Assembly: GCA_963585895.1 (NCBI GenBank)
Contig: OY757911.1
Location: 89,339,275-89,403,274, forward strand
Direction: 5' to 3'
Length of the DNA stretch: 64,000 bases
Origin: Sepioteuthis lessoniana
Taxonomy: Eukaryota; Mollusca; Cephalopoda; Myopsida; Loliginidae
The position numbers and the translations under genes are program-made. The notes under the pieces were generated by a model. That model was not told where the DNA came from and made no database searches. It saw nothing but the letters and a program-made list of their open reading frames with translations. How positions within the stretch are numbered: position 1 is the stretch's first letter; each line of letters begins with the position of its first letter. Shown piece by piece: positions 1 through 12,529 of the stretch.

Positions 1-198
1 AAGGAAAATTCAAAACCAGTTGTTTGTAGAATCCATGATATACTGTTACACTTCTGTTATCTGATCATCCAATTGTTGATGGTTCTATAAAAGACTTCAA
101 CACTATAAACAAATCAACTATGTTAGTAGTCCAATGGTTTGAATATTTATCTGAAATGTTAGGCACTATGTTGTGCTTGAGAGATTCAAGCCATCCAT

Positions 199-200
<2 letters not shown>

Positions 201-229
<29 letters not shown>
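201..229. repeat. (AT)n microsatellite
   Basis: Uninterrupted alternating AT of about 29 bases following a short ccatccatcc run. No recognised mobile element surrounds it. Confidence 0.95.
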
Positions 230-231
<2 letters not shown>

Positions 232-1377
232 CTGCATTATCTGTTTGTCTAGTTCAAGGTTCTACATAAAATTGTAATACGAGAACAACCACTTCTTCCC
301 ATCTCAAACAAGTTTCAGAATAGCCTGATACATAACTTGACAAAAGTAGTGATTTTTTGCTAAAAAGGTCATATATTTTGTTTTAAAATTTGTTAAAAGA
401 AATTCTTTTTGGTATATTTGTTGAATAACAGAGTGCTGTCCCTGGTGCAGGTATACTATCTATGACTTAATTGTTGAATAATGTGGAAAAAACCTAAAGA
501 GCTTTATTGACTAATTGGAGAGATTGTGGCCAAGAGGATGGATTGATAATCAAACTAATGAAATTAAATAGGAAGAATGGTTGAAAGAATAGAACCCAAA
601 TTATGTTTTAAAGTCTGATGGAATTTAGAAACAAAAAGTTATACTTTTCTCACAAAAAAATTTGTTTCAAATTGGCTTAAAGCAGACCAGGTTATAGACT
701 GCTTTTAAATAGACAGTGATGAAAATTTACCTAGGTTTGCTGACCCCACTGTTGATAGATACATGAAATTATGATTTTGAAAAGAAACCAGCTGTAGAAT
801 TCATTGGCCCTTTGTAATAACATGGGCATATAACTCCAAGCATGGAAAGAGCAAATCAATTTTACCAGGACTTTGTAGAGAGAAATCAGTTTGTGCACCT
901 GGGTTAGCAGAAGAAGAACCTCACTCCCCAAATTTTTCTTTCAGAAATTTTGTTTGCTGAAAGAAGATCCACTTGGAAAGATTTACATGAATCAATTTGC
1001 ACTCTGGTTTCAAGAGAGAGAGGCCAACCCAAAATGCAAAACAATGCTAAATTAACACACACACATGGAATTGATTGAGGAAGGAAGACAACCACTCTTA
1101 AATGCAAGCTGACAAAAAAGAAGAAATATCATTTTTTATTGTCATTAAATAAACCTTTGCCACAGCTGTCAATTGAGTTTCTCTAAAGGAATATTTTTCA
1201 GAAACAAATAATCACAGAAAAGCAACAGCAAAAAATAAAATTACTGCAGCTAATAGAAGAATTTGAATCTTCTTGTGGAATCACAATGTCTAAGAAGTAT
1301 ACAGAGATACACCTGTCATATTGATACCTGTGACAAGATAGCATTTTTATATTGATGTTGTAACAATCTATTATAAG
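230..1377. other. AT-rich non-coding stretch without recognised repeat
   Basis: No family member seen elsewhere in the window is recognisable here. Translated frames give only short broken stretches with frequent stops on both strands. An old decayed element cannot be excluded. Confidence 0.5.
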
Positions 1378-1632
1378 TAAGTAAAGTTGGCGACCGTAGT
1401 CGAGGGTGACCTGAAAGCTCCCTTTTCGATAGCTACTACACTAAGGTGTAGGGAGGGCGCTACTCCTTTCCCTCGATTGCTCCACTTTACCCTTGATCCT
1501 TACCTTTATAATACTGAATGTTAAGTAAGGTAGCATCAAGTACCATCTTTTTAGTCTTTGGTATGACTCAACCTGGGATTGAACCCAGGTCTTCCGGGCC
1601 ATTGGCAAACATTCTAACCATTATGCTAATTC
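1378..1632 (-). mobile_element. SINE-A copy 1 (tRNA-derived SINE)
   Basis: On the minus strand the copy begins with a tRNA-like head. It has an A-box-like segment around the complement of 1610-1632 and a B-box-like GGTTCAATCC in the complement of about 1575-1590, inside a strong short palindrome (cctgg...ccagg). The unique body follows and ends at gccaactttac (complement of 1380-1392). At least six other copies in this window share the whole body. Such SINEs are non-coding and are transcribed by RNA polymerase III, then retroposed by a partner LINE. Confidence 0.88.
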
Positions 1633-2249
1633 CCATGGGCATGCAGAATATATTTACGCTTGTTTTCTTTTATATATTTTATCTTTTGTATGTTCCAGAG
1701 GGCTCAATATGGAATGGAGCAGTTACTCTATCATGCTGTAAAATATATTACAATACATTTGTAGTTTATTACAGTCTATTTCATATCATTGCAATTTTCA
1801 AATATTTGTCATAAGCCAGACTAGGGAAGATATATATAACATAAGTCATATGGGACTAATATTCCATGTATCAAACATAAGTCTCTTGTTTTCCACAACT
1901 ATAACAAAAAACTCATCAAAATAAAAAAAATAAAATAAGAATTTCAACCCTAAATCAATTTCTGGATAGAATATTTCTTAAGTGAACTTATTTATAAAAA
2001 AAAAAAAATGAATAAATCGTGTGGTTATACACCAAGTCAGAAATGAGAAATACTAATCATTGATTCAACGTGTACATTAAATTTTATTTTTCTAATTTTC
2101 AGCTGTCAGCATAAAAATAAAAACTATTAAGAATATCAAATCTTATAACTATTTGTAAGATATAGAGTGAATAATATAGACTCTTTTGCTAAACAAACAA
2201 ACCAATAAACTGAAAATCAAAAAGCTTTTCAAATACACAAATGTTAATG

Positions 2250-3287
2250 AATCCACAATTTGATTACGATTAAGGGGAGGCAATTTTGTAAGTTCTCATA
2301 CAGTAACTGCCTAAAAGAGAAAGAGAAAACATCAAAACAAAAGAATGAGAGAGTCTTTGAGATTTATATAGAAAAGAAAGCGAGAATTTATTGAACTTAA
2401 TGATGATGATGATCACGACGACGACGACGATCGCGATATGACCTCTGTTGAACCGGTGCTTAGTGAAATTCGTGTCCTGCACGTCCCTTAAATGCTTGAC
2501 ACCATGTTGAATGTATGCCATCGCAAATATTGTCATGTCAGTCAGTGGAGTTTATATTTCGAGTACAACAAGTGTGTGTCTCCCACAGACAAACAGTCGG
2601 TAGGTTTCCGTTCATCAACAATGTATATATTGCTCCTCGTCCCCCTCTAAAGCTGCCTGTCATCAATAAGCTACAGAACCCCGTAAATACTACTAGTAGT
2701 ACTTATATATTTCTACTTGTACACAAAACAAACGCTAAAAAACAAAAAAAAAAACAAACAAACACTACAACTTGTGTTTTGTGTTACTCTGTTGTCATCG
2801 TGAACACCGTTGTTTTATTACCCCAAATTGCTATATTTATGCTGCTCATAGTCTAATCCTTAAAAGTCACCATTATTCGTCTTCAGTATCGTTTAGTAAG
2901 TGGCCCTTGCTTTTCCTGCTAGTGCTGTGTAAAAAAAAAAAAAAATTTTTAAAAAGAGAAGAGAAAAAAGAAAAAAAGCCGCACCATACCAACAACCAAA
3001 TTATTCTATCTCCAGGAATAAATAACATTACAACGGGATACAGTCCTGTAAAATTCGTTTAATTTTAATTCAAGTTCATGAATTATATATATAAATTTAT
3101 AATAAATCAAGAAAAAAAAACTATCACAGAAAAAATTGTTTTATCATTTTGTTGTTTGTGTGCGTGTAAATTCCCTCTGGTTGAATAATTCTTAATTCTA
3201 TCATCGTGTAGTTGGCTTTTTGTTTGATCGTGAATGTTCTACAGCTTCGTGTTGTGTTCTTACTAAGAGATAGCAATAATTTTATTA

Positions 3288-3328
<41 letters not shown>

Positions 3329-3700
3329 ATTTGCGGACAGTTCTTCTTTATTCAACAATTTACCCAGTATAACATTATAACAACAACGGTGATAAATAGT
3401 CTTACTTTCACTTTCATTGTTGAATGATATTGTTGAGGGTTAGTTTTCTATTAAGGCTGCTATAATTAGATCAAAATGAAGCAGTTAGTCAAAGGCGGAT
3501 TGACGAATAAATGAATAAATATTTTTTTTAAAGATTTCAATATCTTAACAAAATAGAAAGAAAAAAAGTGAATCTTAAAGAATGTGTGGGTGACACGAAA
3601 GAGAAAAATATTGATTTTCTTAGGAATCAATTTTTATTTCCCAACGCTAAAGAGAAATGGGATGGGTAATACCCAAATTTAAGGCAAATCAAATTTATTT
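2250..3700. other. Repeat-free stretch with unusually many CpGs at 2.41-2.65 kb
   Basis: None of the dispersed families occurs here. A patch at about 2405-2660 holds many CpG dinucleotides (a cgacgacgacg run, then tcgcgat, ccggt, ttcgtg, cacgtc), whereas most of the window is CpG-poor. A (GT)n tract lies at 3291-3325 and A-rich runs occur at 2740-2760 and 2930-2975. Short frames on both strands resemble nothing I recognise. It could be untranslated exon or promoter sequence, but no signal proves that. Confidence 0.35.
3291..3325. repeat. (GT)n microsatellite
   Basis: About 17 uninterrupted GT units. Confidence 0.95.
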
Positions 3701-4780
3701 AATTAAGCGATACTAATAGTAATTTAATATTAGACAATATTTTCTCCTTATGGGATTTCAGGTCTATATTAGGGTTCTACCTGTAACATCTTAAAATATA
3801 CAAAACATTATGGGAAATTTCACAAGATGAGTATGATAACTTTAAAACGTTTTTTTAATAATAGGATCAGCTTAAGATATTCTATTTTGTAATTAGCCCT
3901 TTAAATTTTCAAGATAAATATACTAGTAATAAATAGTGTAGGAGAAAAAAATTACAGGTAAATATTCTAGAAAAGAAAATCTAGAGTTCATTGTTGATGT
4001 CCAACAGACTGGATACTTCAACAGTATCATAATTCCAATAGAATTTTCTAGATTGTACTTTGACTTCTCAAATTGTATTTGCTCAGTCAACTTTGCTTGC
4101 ATGCCAAAGTCTGTTAGTGTCTGCATGAAAAATTAAGAATGTGTGTATGCATTGGCATCATTCAACCAAAAATCTGAAATCTTCTTTTAATGAAAATGAA
4201 AAGAAAAAATGCAGTTAAATAATCCATTCAAATGATAGATTATATTAAACTGATTCATGTCTATTTAGACAAAGAAACCTTTTCAAATTTATGGATCACA
4301 AATACCAGATATGGAATTCAAAAAAGAAATATAAATTACAAGATCAAGAATAATTTTCTTTTAGAAGTGAAAAAATATTTTAGTGCTTTAAAATTCTAAT
4401 TTATTTGTCACATCCTTCATATTGCTACTAAGAATATTTCACCTTCTTCATAATGAATACTAGTTGACTAAGTTTTAACCTTTTTATGAAACTAAGAAAA
4501 ATGGATTTTAACAGAAGTAAAATCCTACTTACTCATTGAATGTGGGAGACAACTATTTTAAAAAAAATAGAGAGACAAACAACCAGACAATGCATGAATA
4601 GATAAGTTTACAGCCTTACATCGCTGAATTCTGATCTGAAATTTTCACTGCATAATGTTTATGTGATTAAATGTAAAAAGCATTTGGTTTAGTGCATTGC
4701 CAAAATTATATTGGAAAAAAATATTTGTGTAAAATTAAGTCTTGATTTTTCATCATAAAGCTGCAGATTTATTGATACAC
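3700..4780. other. AT-rich non-coding stretch
   Basis: Scattered poly-A and poly-T runs only. I see no recognised mobile element, gene or structured RNA. Confidence 0.5.

Positions 4781-4783
<3 letters not shown>

Positions 4784-4851
<68 letters not shown>
4784..4851. repeat. Compound (TA)n(TG)n microsatellite
   Basis: About 24 TA units run directly into about 9 TG units, a typical TA-to-TG transition. Confidence 0.95.
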
Positions 4852-5099
4852 ATTTCTTGCATACCTGTAACTGAGATTACTCACCAATAGTCCAAACTCA
4901 TCAGTTGAAAATTAATATTTATTAGGGATTCTTGACAGAATAAGTTAGTAACACAGGCAATCCGAGCATAACATGATGTCTATCTTCAGTGGACAACTTG
5001 TACAACAGAGTTAGAGTTAGGAAAGGTGAAAGAGAATAAAATGAAATTGGACAAAGCTGAAAACAAAGGAATGTTCCGAATCAACAAGAATGCTTCAAA

Positions 5100-5398
5100 T
5101 TCATAATCCCCCTGTCAGCAAGCCTTAGAATATGTCAACTGTATCCCTTGTAGAGAGATAAGAACACCCTCAAAAAGAGGTATTATGGCTAGGATATTAA
5201 ACTTCATCTGGTAGTGAGGCTTCAGTTCCAGAGCTCTGAGAAATGTGGAGTACCCCTACATTGGTATTACTCCCAGGTCTACTTTGATCCAGAGTGGTAG
5301 CAACTGTTAGGGTCCCATCAAGGAAATGAATCAAATTTCAGCATTAAACAACCCATAAATAGTTGATATGCCATTGAACAAATAAACCAAACCATCAA
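5100..5398 (+). mobile_element. Element C, copy with internal deletion
   Basis: The 5' module is recognisable (ctgagaaatgtggagtacc, then tactcccaggtc, then ccagagtggtagc, then gttagggtccc). After only about 20 bases it passes straight into the 3' tail (gcattaaacaacccataaat ... ttgatatgccatt ... aaaccaaacc). The ~70-bp tandem-repeat section and the (AT)n tract present in other copies are missing, so this copy lost them or derives from a short master. Confidence 0.75.
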
Positions 5399-5908
5399 AT
5401 TCCTAAAGTCAAACTTTTAGCCAATATGACAAACAGAAGACCATGAATGTTTGTCTCAGCATTTTTATTTGTGCATATACAAATGTATATTTTGTATATT
5501 TGTAAATGCACTTCATGTCCTCAATCCTCAGGTAATAGTAGAGGAAAAATAGAGAAAGAGCAGACCATTTGAAAAACGACATGATGCCTAGAGTTATGTC
5601 TAAGCCCATGAACTGACAAACCTAGCCATCTGCTGTTCCTCTTATATACAAGTTTTCATAAAAGATGCAATCAAAATGATAAAAAGGGGAGTATCTGTAT
5701 GAGTTAATTGTGTTCTATATTAGTTGCATAGTAATAATGATCTCAGAGAAACAGTATTTGGTAGTTGAAATGATGGCATCATGCCTTATTCAAGAATCCA
5801 TTCCTTTGTTAGCTGTGTTATTTTCTAAGGATGAAAAACATTAGGATTTATTTTATGTATAAAACTTACAAATGTGAGAGAGACAAATTTAAAATCTCTC
5901 CAGTCTAT

Positions 5909-6170
5909 ACTTTCATGGCATAATGATCTTTGTCAGAAGAAATGGATTCGGCCACCCAAATTAAAATCTTTGACAGAGGCTGTTTGCATTTCACATAGCA
6001 TTGATGCTCTTGAGAAAGGTAGGAATCCAACTATTCTCTTCCCACCTATGGGTAAATAGTAGGACAGACTAGTTTCTAATTTTGGTATGGCAACCAGTCT
6101 AGTAGAAAAAGTGAATTCAAACCAGTCGTACTCCACTTGAAAATTGACTGAGTTACATCCTGCTTGTAGC
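5909..6170 (+). mobile_element. SINE-B copy, diverged
   Basis: Matches the SINE-B order: tRNA-like head (tggcataatgatctttgtca), gctgtttgcatttcacatag, cctatgggtaaatagtagg, ggcaaccagtctag, gaattcaaaccagt, cttgaaaattgac. The B box is decayed. A fragment resembling the C 5' module (cctagaatacactgactac) follows at about 6187-6207. Confidence 0.8.
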
Positions 6171-6215
6171 AACCTGTTGACAGAGCCTAGAATACACTGA
6201 CTACATCCCCTTCAA

Positions 6216-6820
6216 AACACCAATGTAGTCCTAAATAAAAGCAAATTATTGGCATTGTCATAGAAGTTACCAGAACCGACGGAGCAAAGTCTGACCATTT
6301 TAGGGATACCAGCTCCTTGTTTTGCCACTCCATTGTGACAAGTTACCTAGCCATACTAGGAGAGGGTGTTTGAATTTTCCTTCAAGAGCAGTTGTTCTGA
6401 TGTCCTAGCCTAATTAGACTACATTTCCTGCTTATTATGTCAGCTTTATCATTTATCCAAGGATGAATGTGTATCCTTTATTGAGAATTTATTTCACATT
6501 TAAAATCATACAAATGTGTGCAAGACAATGTGAAATTTCCTCAGTTTACACCTCTTAACAAGTCAACAATACTCCAGCATTTGGTTGATAAATTTCAAGA
6601 GGCTTGGAGTTTACAGAATTTAAGGAGCTCAAAATAGCCAGCTTTGTTAACTGCCAAAATTCTTTATGGTGTATCTGAGCATTTAACTCACTTGTCCAGA
6701 AGATCTCTTAGAAAGCTATTGAAGGTTGTATGTATAATTAGTTTAGATATGAATTGTCAAAAAGATGGTTGAATACTTTTTTTTTCAACATCCTAGGTAT
6801 ACTACCCACTTTTCTATCCC
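6216..6820. other. Non-coding stretch without recognised repeat
   Basis: AT-rich sequence with no match to the families seen elsewhere in the window and no supportable gene. Confidence 0.45.
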
Positions 6821-6821
6821 C

Positions 6822-6829
6822 TCTCTCTA

Positions 6830-6861
<32 letters not shown>
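6822..6861. repeat. (CT)n(AT)n microsatellite
   Basis: A short CT run grades into AT, immediately left of the inverted-repeat element. Confidence 0.9.
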
Positions 6862-6862
<1 letters not shown>

Positions 6863-7098
6863 TAAAATGGATTTCAAAAGCATATACATTCTAAAAAAGG
6901 GACCTTTTTTTTGTATTATCTCCTCAGAGAATGCCTGAGATATAGACAATACTGAAAATTACATGAACTGACAACGAAAAAGGTGAGAAACCAATGACAA
7001 AAAAAACCAAAAAACAAACAAACAAAAAACAGAGAGAGAGAGAATGAAAGTGTCCCTTTTTTAGAATGCATACACTTTTTAAATCCATCTTAAAATTC
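6862..7098. mobile_element. MITE-like element with ~42-bp terminal inverted repeats
   Basis: The left arm at about 6862-6903 (starting ttaaaatggatttcaaaagc and ending aaaaaagggac) is matched by the reverse complement of about 7052-7098 with a few mismatches. The interior of about 150 bp has no open frame of note and contains an A-rich and (GA)n stretch. Both outer edges abut (TA)n tracts (6842-6861 and 7113-7161), as expected if the element inserted into TA-rich DNA. A non-autonomous DNA transposon is the best reading; a fold-back repeat is the alternative. Confidence 0.6.
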
Positions 7099-7111
7099 TG
7101 TCCGCATCAGA

Positions 7112-7112
<1 letters not shown>

Positions 7113-7161
<49 letters not shown>
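7113..7161. repeat. (TA)n microsatellite
   Basis: About 24 TA units immediately right of the inverted-repeat element. Confidence 0.95.
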
Positions 7162-7167
<6 letters not shown>

Positions 7168-7290
7168 TAAGATAGCATAGACACAGAGTCAGTGGCACTT
7201 GGAGACTATCAGCTTATTGTGACTATCAAACATGTTGAACACTAACTCACCTGAGGATTAAAAGCATGAAACTCTGGGTCTTGTTTTATA
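7162..7290. repeat. Dispersed repeat, related to 55.53-55.60 kb
   Basis: The string around 7168-7215 (agatagcatagacacagag, then cacttggagactatcag) is close to 55528-55575 (ggatagtgtagacagagaac, then cacttggtgactgtcaa). Shortly after, at 7250-7283, a ctgagga ... gaaac pair resembles a degenerate hammerhead core, which hints at a Penelope-like terminal repeat. The assignment is weak. Confidence 0.35.
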
Positions 7291-7299
7291 TTCTATTTT

Positions 7300-8690
7300 T
7301 TTATATTTGAAATATACTGTGATATTGCTCTGCATTTTTGTGCATTGAGCACTCTAAAGATTTCTGGATTAAAAATGGTTTCAGGATTAAATCTTAATTG
7401 TGTGTGTATGAGAGAGAAAAGGAAATTACTGAAAATTATAACTAATAGTTATCTCCCTTAAAAAATTATAATGATGTGAGGGTGAACGCAGACAACTGTT
7501 ATTAATTTGTAAATTGGATTGAAAATTGCTTTATTTGCTAAGACTATCTTAATACTATTATGATTACAAAAATCACTAATATTCAATTTTTAATGTATTA
7601 TGGTACAATAATTAGATCATTATAATATAGATATGTTACTTACATGTGTATAGGCACATGTAGTGTAAAAGAGAAGTAACAAAATTGGTCCTATTGGCTG
7701 TCCAGAGACTTCCTGGAAATTGAATAATGTTGAACCAAATGGAGTTATTCAAGTATTAGAATTTGTTTGAAAGTCTTTGGCCTTATTTTACAGACAACAA
7801 ATTATTGAAATTTGATAATGTGGTCAGCTCTTTAAGATTGTTCAGATGACTTACATAAAGGATTTCATTGAAAGTTGGAAAAAAGCAATTAGAGCATTTA
7901 ATCAATGACATCAAGTATACTAATATAAAGTGTGATTTAAAGAATTTAGATTTTTTTTTTTTTTTTACTTATTGTTTTCCTTACTCAAATGGTTGATGAT
8001 TCATTTCTAATCAAGATGTTTGCTGTATTTAGAGATATAGACTTTGGAACCTGATCCTGATTTTTAGTTATTTGACTAAAGGTAACAAAATATAGTACTG
8101 TAAATATTTGTGTATAGCACCCACTGCTAACTTTGAACCACAAAGTTCAGGAAAAATAGAAAAATAAATAATTCCCTGTTTATAATATACACTGACTTAT
8201 TAGAATATGTAGCAGCTAAATTTAACCTAAATTTGGCATTTGTTCAACTTTTTATAGGTTTGGACTGATTGAAAATAGAAATTCATATAGTTATGTCTTA
8301 AAACACAAAATTTACACAATGTTTAGAGAAAACACATGGACATATTCACACAAAAATACACTGAATTTGAAGCAAAAATAAGCTCCCATTAGGAGAAATA
8401 AAATTACAAGCAAAAACATTCACGTGGATATTTCTCTGTATTTCTATGACATAAAGCACATTTGTTTTGACTATAGATATAAATTATTCTTGGTTATCCT
8501 GTCTCTAATATGGTTAGGCATGTGGCCAGAAATATAGTTCTCATATATGATATGCACCCCCATCTTTTAGGCTGAAAAATTTGGAAAAATAGTCCATCTT
8601 ATACACAAATAATTATGGTAATTTTTGTTAGCATAGCAGTTTGTGGATTATAAGTTGAAAATTGTTCAAATCTTTGGTATTTTTCTGTTG
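7300..8690. other. AT-rich non-coding stretch
   Basis: Only poly-T runs (for example near 7950-7970) and no recognised family. Frames are short and broken. Confidence 0.5.
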
Positions 8691-8697
8691 CTACACT

Positions 8698-8721
8698 TTA
8701 TATATATATATATATATATAT
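8698..8721. repeat. (TA)n microsatellite
   Basis: About 12 uninterrupted TA units. Confidence 0.95.
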
Positions 8722-8799
8722 TACCAGTAACACTTATCTTAATTCCCAACTACCGACAATGTTTTTTTAAATTTACAATGTATTTCTCAAATAAAATTA

Positions 8800-8932
8800 C
8801 GTCTAATGCTTTTGAATAAGTAAATGGATAAATAGTAGGCAAACTTGGCTCTTTAGACCTTCCATGGCAGCTAATCTTGGATAAGTAAAACTGAATTCAA
8901 ATTAACTGTACTCTTAAATAATGACTTTGGGT
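8800..8932 (+). mobile_element. SINE-B fragment (3' half)
   Basis: Retains ggataaatagtaggcaaact, ctctttagacc, ggcagctaatctt and ctgaattcaaattaactgta of SINE-B. The tRNA-like head is missing. Confidence 0.7.
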
Positions 8933-8960
8933 CTGTGGTGGATGGGTTGTGTGAAAAGAA

Positions 8961-9240
8961 GCATGTTTAATTTAACGGTTATTGTTGGAATCGGCAACCC
9001 AAATTCAAATCCTGAGTGAGGCTATTTGCATTTCTCTTTGCTCTAATACCCTTGGCAAAGGCATGAATACATCTATTCTCCCACTGGCTATGGGTAAATA
9101 GCAGGGTAGACTGGGTTCTTTAGCCTTGGTTAGGTAGATAGTCTAGGAGAAGGAAAACTCTGAATTCAATCCAGCTTTATTCTGCTTAAAAATTTACCTT
9201 GTGTCATATCCTGGCTATGGCAGAGGGATTGGGTAAATCC
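8961..9240 (+). mobile_element. SINE-B copy, nearly full length
   Basis: Head with a decayed A box, B-box-like aattcaaatcctgag, then the full SINE-B body (ctatgggtaaatagcaggg, ggagaaggaaaactctgaat) to the end gggattgggtaaat. It lies directly downstream of the truncated SINE-B at 8800-8932 in the same orientation. Confidence 0.88.
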
Positions 9241-9807
9241 ATACTTCCAATGCTTTTCTATCAAGAAATCATTCACAATGTGTTTAGAGACATAATTCTG
9301 TTAATAACACTTACCTGAATTTTTGACAATGGACAATTCTTTTTCCATTCATTTATGGTGGACTATATGGAGATTAAGAGTTGAAACTTGCTCAAACAAT
9401 TTTAAGTGAAAAATTCAGTGATTAAAACATCAAATTCCACTTTTAAATGTAACTGCTCAGGTGATTTTTAAAAAAAATCATTATTCATAACTAAGTAAAC
9501 AAGCTTCATCTTTCTGCACAAAGATAAATACTTTTTTTTAAAGTGGGCAATCAAAAATTCTTCTGTGAGGGGAGGGATAAATGTACCTGTTTTACTCTAA
9601 TAGGGTCTGTCATTGAAGATACTATTGCATATATTTTCTAACATAAGATAAATAAGTATTATACAGGGGTATATAAAGTTGACTATCTCCCTATAACTGT
9701 CTTGATTATCTACCTTTTAATTAATCAATTGAAATTGTTAAACATTGGATAAATACTTCCAACAGATAGTACTGTGTTACATGGTACCAGTACCAAACCT
9801 CAAACCA

Positions 9808-9971
9808 CCTGGCATTGTAGCATGTCAGTGACAAAAGAAAACAGAATGCCTTTCTGAGAGCAACCTTGCATAAAGATAACCAGCACCATAACCAGAAATT
9901 GTTTTGATTTTACAATCACATTATTAACCAGAAATGCCAGATAATGTTTCTATTTCTGTGATAAGGTATCA
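9808..9971. repeat. Repeat F, copy 1
   Basis: About 165 bp matching 13284-13448 at roughly 90 percent by eye, in the same orientation, for example tgacaaaagaaaacagaatg and gagcaaccttgcataaagat. It has no tRNA-like boxes, and its class is unknown. Confidence 0.85.
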
Positions 9972-9974
9972 AAT

Positions 9975-10349
9975 GAACTCGTTTCACTGTCTTTATTAAT
10001 CAAAAGTAAAATTTACCAACCAATTCCTTCAAATAAAAGAAGGACAGATTAGCAGTTACTCATATATATCCTGAATATAATTGCCTCGATTCAAATTGAA
10101 AACATTAAATTTCATTATTTTTATATAATCAACCTAGATTAAAAGCATGGTAAGGATAACCCAAAGCCAAACATATTTTTAGATCTTATTTTTTCTATGC
10201 TGGTATCATAAAGAAACAAGAAAAGTTTTGGTAAACTATAATTTGATTTTTTTAGATTAAATTTCTATTTTCTTATTCTCCAATAATACCTACATCAGAA
10301 AAATACTGCACTTTTAACCTGGACTATATGCCATTTTGATCATGTGACT
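9975..10349. other. Non-coding stretch without recognised repeat
   Basis: AT-rich and featureless by eye. Confidence 0.45.
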
Positions 10350-10510
10350 GTTAGGTTTAGTTTGGTTTGGTATCTTTCTATAATGGCATATCAACCTTTG
10401 TGAGTTATTTAATGTGAAAGCTATCCTTGTAGAAAAACTGTAGTGGTATAATTTAACCCATAGCTGGGGGATAAGGGGCTTCATACCTTTCCCAAGGGTA
10501 AATGTCAGGT
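10350..10510 (-). mobile_element. SINE-D fragment (3' part with tail)
   Basis: The minus-strand SINE-D tail (complement of aatggcatatcaacctttgt) is followed by the body segment taacccatagctgggggata and ttcatacctttcccaaggg. The tRNA-like head is not recognisable beyond about 10510. Confidence 0.75.
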
Positions 10511-11492
10511 TTAATGTAAGCTAGTTTAAGTTGGGATATTATAGTTTAACATACTAGAGGTATTGATTGGGAAAACAAACTTTATCCTTATTGTAATTTA
10601 AGGGATATAATTTTGAGGTAACTAGGTTAGGAGTGAACCCCTGGATTTAAACAAGCTATATTATTAAATAGTTACTTAGCTGATACAAAATGAAAATATT
10701 TAAACTCTTATCAAGGGTTCTATATTTATATTCAAATAAGAGGAATATTTTGTAGGTAAGAAAAAAAAATGAAGTTAGAAAATCAAAAAGTCAAAATATC
10801 AACTTTTTGATTGTTGATATTACAACCATTCTATCTATTTAGATGCTAAATGTATTGTGGAAATGCTGGTATCTACTTATATATGCTTTTTTAGTGTTTG
10901 CTCTTTAGTATATGTTTAATCATTAAAATGAATGAAAATTTTATTTATTGTACTATAAACATTTGCATATCTTTGTATTCTCTAAGTTGTTATCACATTT
11001 CAACTGATCCATTTTTCAACCTTTATCAAATGTATAATTCAAAAGAAAAGAAAGCATTTTTCTTGGGTGAGGGAACTCAGAAGTAGGACGTTTGTCGTTT
11101 TCCACTTAGATTATGCACCTGATAAAAATGAAAGAATGTATTGGCTGAAATATTAACATAAAAAATTTGAAGAAATTCATTTATCTGAAAATGTTCGGGT
11201 CTATCAATAACTCTCAACAAAGTTATTCACAATATGAAAACATTTTTTAATAAATCCTACCTATGATATTAGATTTTGAATGTTTAAAATAATTTTAACA
11301 TTTCAATATATGAAGTTTTCAGGATGCAAGGTGTGCTCTTATGTTTTATGTGTACGAACTAAAATGCTGTTGACTCCTATATGAAAATTTCATCATTTTT
11401 TAAAGAAATGCAAACATTATAAACTTGATATATCTTCACTTGAAACAAAAATTATTCAGATATTTCCTGTTATAATTATCAGTGATAAGAAT

Positions 11493-11534
<42 letters not shown>

Positions 11535-12415
11535 AAGAGGGTTATTTTTAAAAAAAGTTCTAAGCCTCACCCAGAAAGAAGAGCATAACTGAACATTTTT
11601 TTGTGACAATAGACAACCACTTCTTTAAAAAAATTAGAAAAAGCTGAATTAGTTTTTCTAGTTTTATAAGAAATGGCAGAGTATAACCACAACAAAAACG
11701 TTCAGCTATGGCTCTTTCTGAGTGAGGCTCAGAACTTTTTGAACGATCCTCATGTGTACACATTTCTTGTAGAATTAACATTATCAATGGAAGTTTTACT
11801 TTCTATAAGTTTTTTTCTTATTCTGATGCATGAAAGAAAACAAAGAAAACTTATGGAGAAAAAAAAATCCCCCTTTAAATTCCAAATGCTTGTATCATAA
11901 TTTTTACGCAAATTATTTATTATTACTTATTACTTGCAAATAAACAAATAAATAAATAATGGTAATTAGACCAGTTTGAATTTAATGTTCAATATATTTC
12001 CATGTGTTAATAAGTACTGAAAATTTTATCAAAATTGATTTTATTTTTGGAAGATGTTATAATTTATGGAATGTCTTTTTATTTTGGTTAAAAATAAATG
12101 TCCAAAATAAGTTTTCTTTTACTCATTTCTCACTGTCTATTTCTTCCATTTCTTTCTCGATTACCTCTTCCTTTCTTTTCCTCTTTCTTCCTTCCAATAA
12201 AATAAAGGATAAGCTTCTGATATATAGCATTCTCTCTCTTTTCCCTTATATTTGCTTTCTTCTTTTGACATGTTGGCTGTTCTTTTTCTCCCCTTTCTTT
12301 CCTCACAATAAAAATTTATCTGAGGTGATGATAGGATGTAACATTCAAACATGTGTTCATGTCTTATTCTATTAACATTATGAATTATCATTGTATCTTT
12401 GTAACTTATAATTAG
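10511..12415. other. AT-rich non-coding stretch with one (AT)n tract
   Basis: The (AT)n at 11496-11528 is the only clear repeat. Segment 12128-12310 is pyrimidine-rich. Open frames near 11.67-11.90 kb and 12.0-12.4 kb have low-complexity composition (F, S and L rich) and no recognisable domain, so I do not call them genes. Confidence 0.5.
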
Positions 12416-12525
12416 TATTCACTCAGGTGGTGTAATGGTTTGCAAGCTAGACTAACAAACCTTCATGAATGAGTTCAAGTCTCATTGTGCCACATTTAAG
12501 CAAAAAGCTTAGTGAATTACTAATT
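12416..12525 (+). mobile_element. SINE-E copy (short tRNA-like SINE)
   Basis: An A-box-like ggtggtgtaatggtttgcaa is followed about 40 bases later by a B-box-like gagttcaagtctcattgtg. A tail containing aaaagcttagtgaattact follows. Related copies lie at 38.10 kb and, inverted, at 51.28 kb. Confidence 0.7.
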
Positions 12526-12529
12526 AGTA

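Noticed and set aside
731-1107. Two overlapping short minus-strand frames and weakly coding-like plus-strand segments near 0.7-1.1 kb
   Set aside because: Frames are short, change register often and contain no recognisable domain. I cannot tell a decayed gene from chance.
2270-2856. Frames of 88 to 113 codons in the CpG-containing patch
   Set aside because: Composition reflects gacgac/gatgat and A-rich simple sequence (runs of V, I, K, Q). No domain or splice signal supports a gene.
12004-12375. A 123-codon plus-strand frame
   Set aside because: F, S and L rich translation of pyrimidine-rich DNA, with no conserved motif; the opposite strand gives an equally long K/E/R-rich frame.
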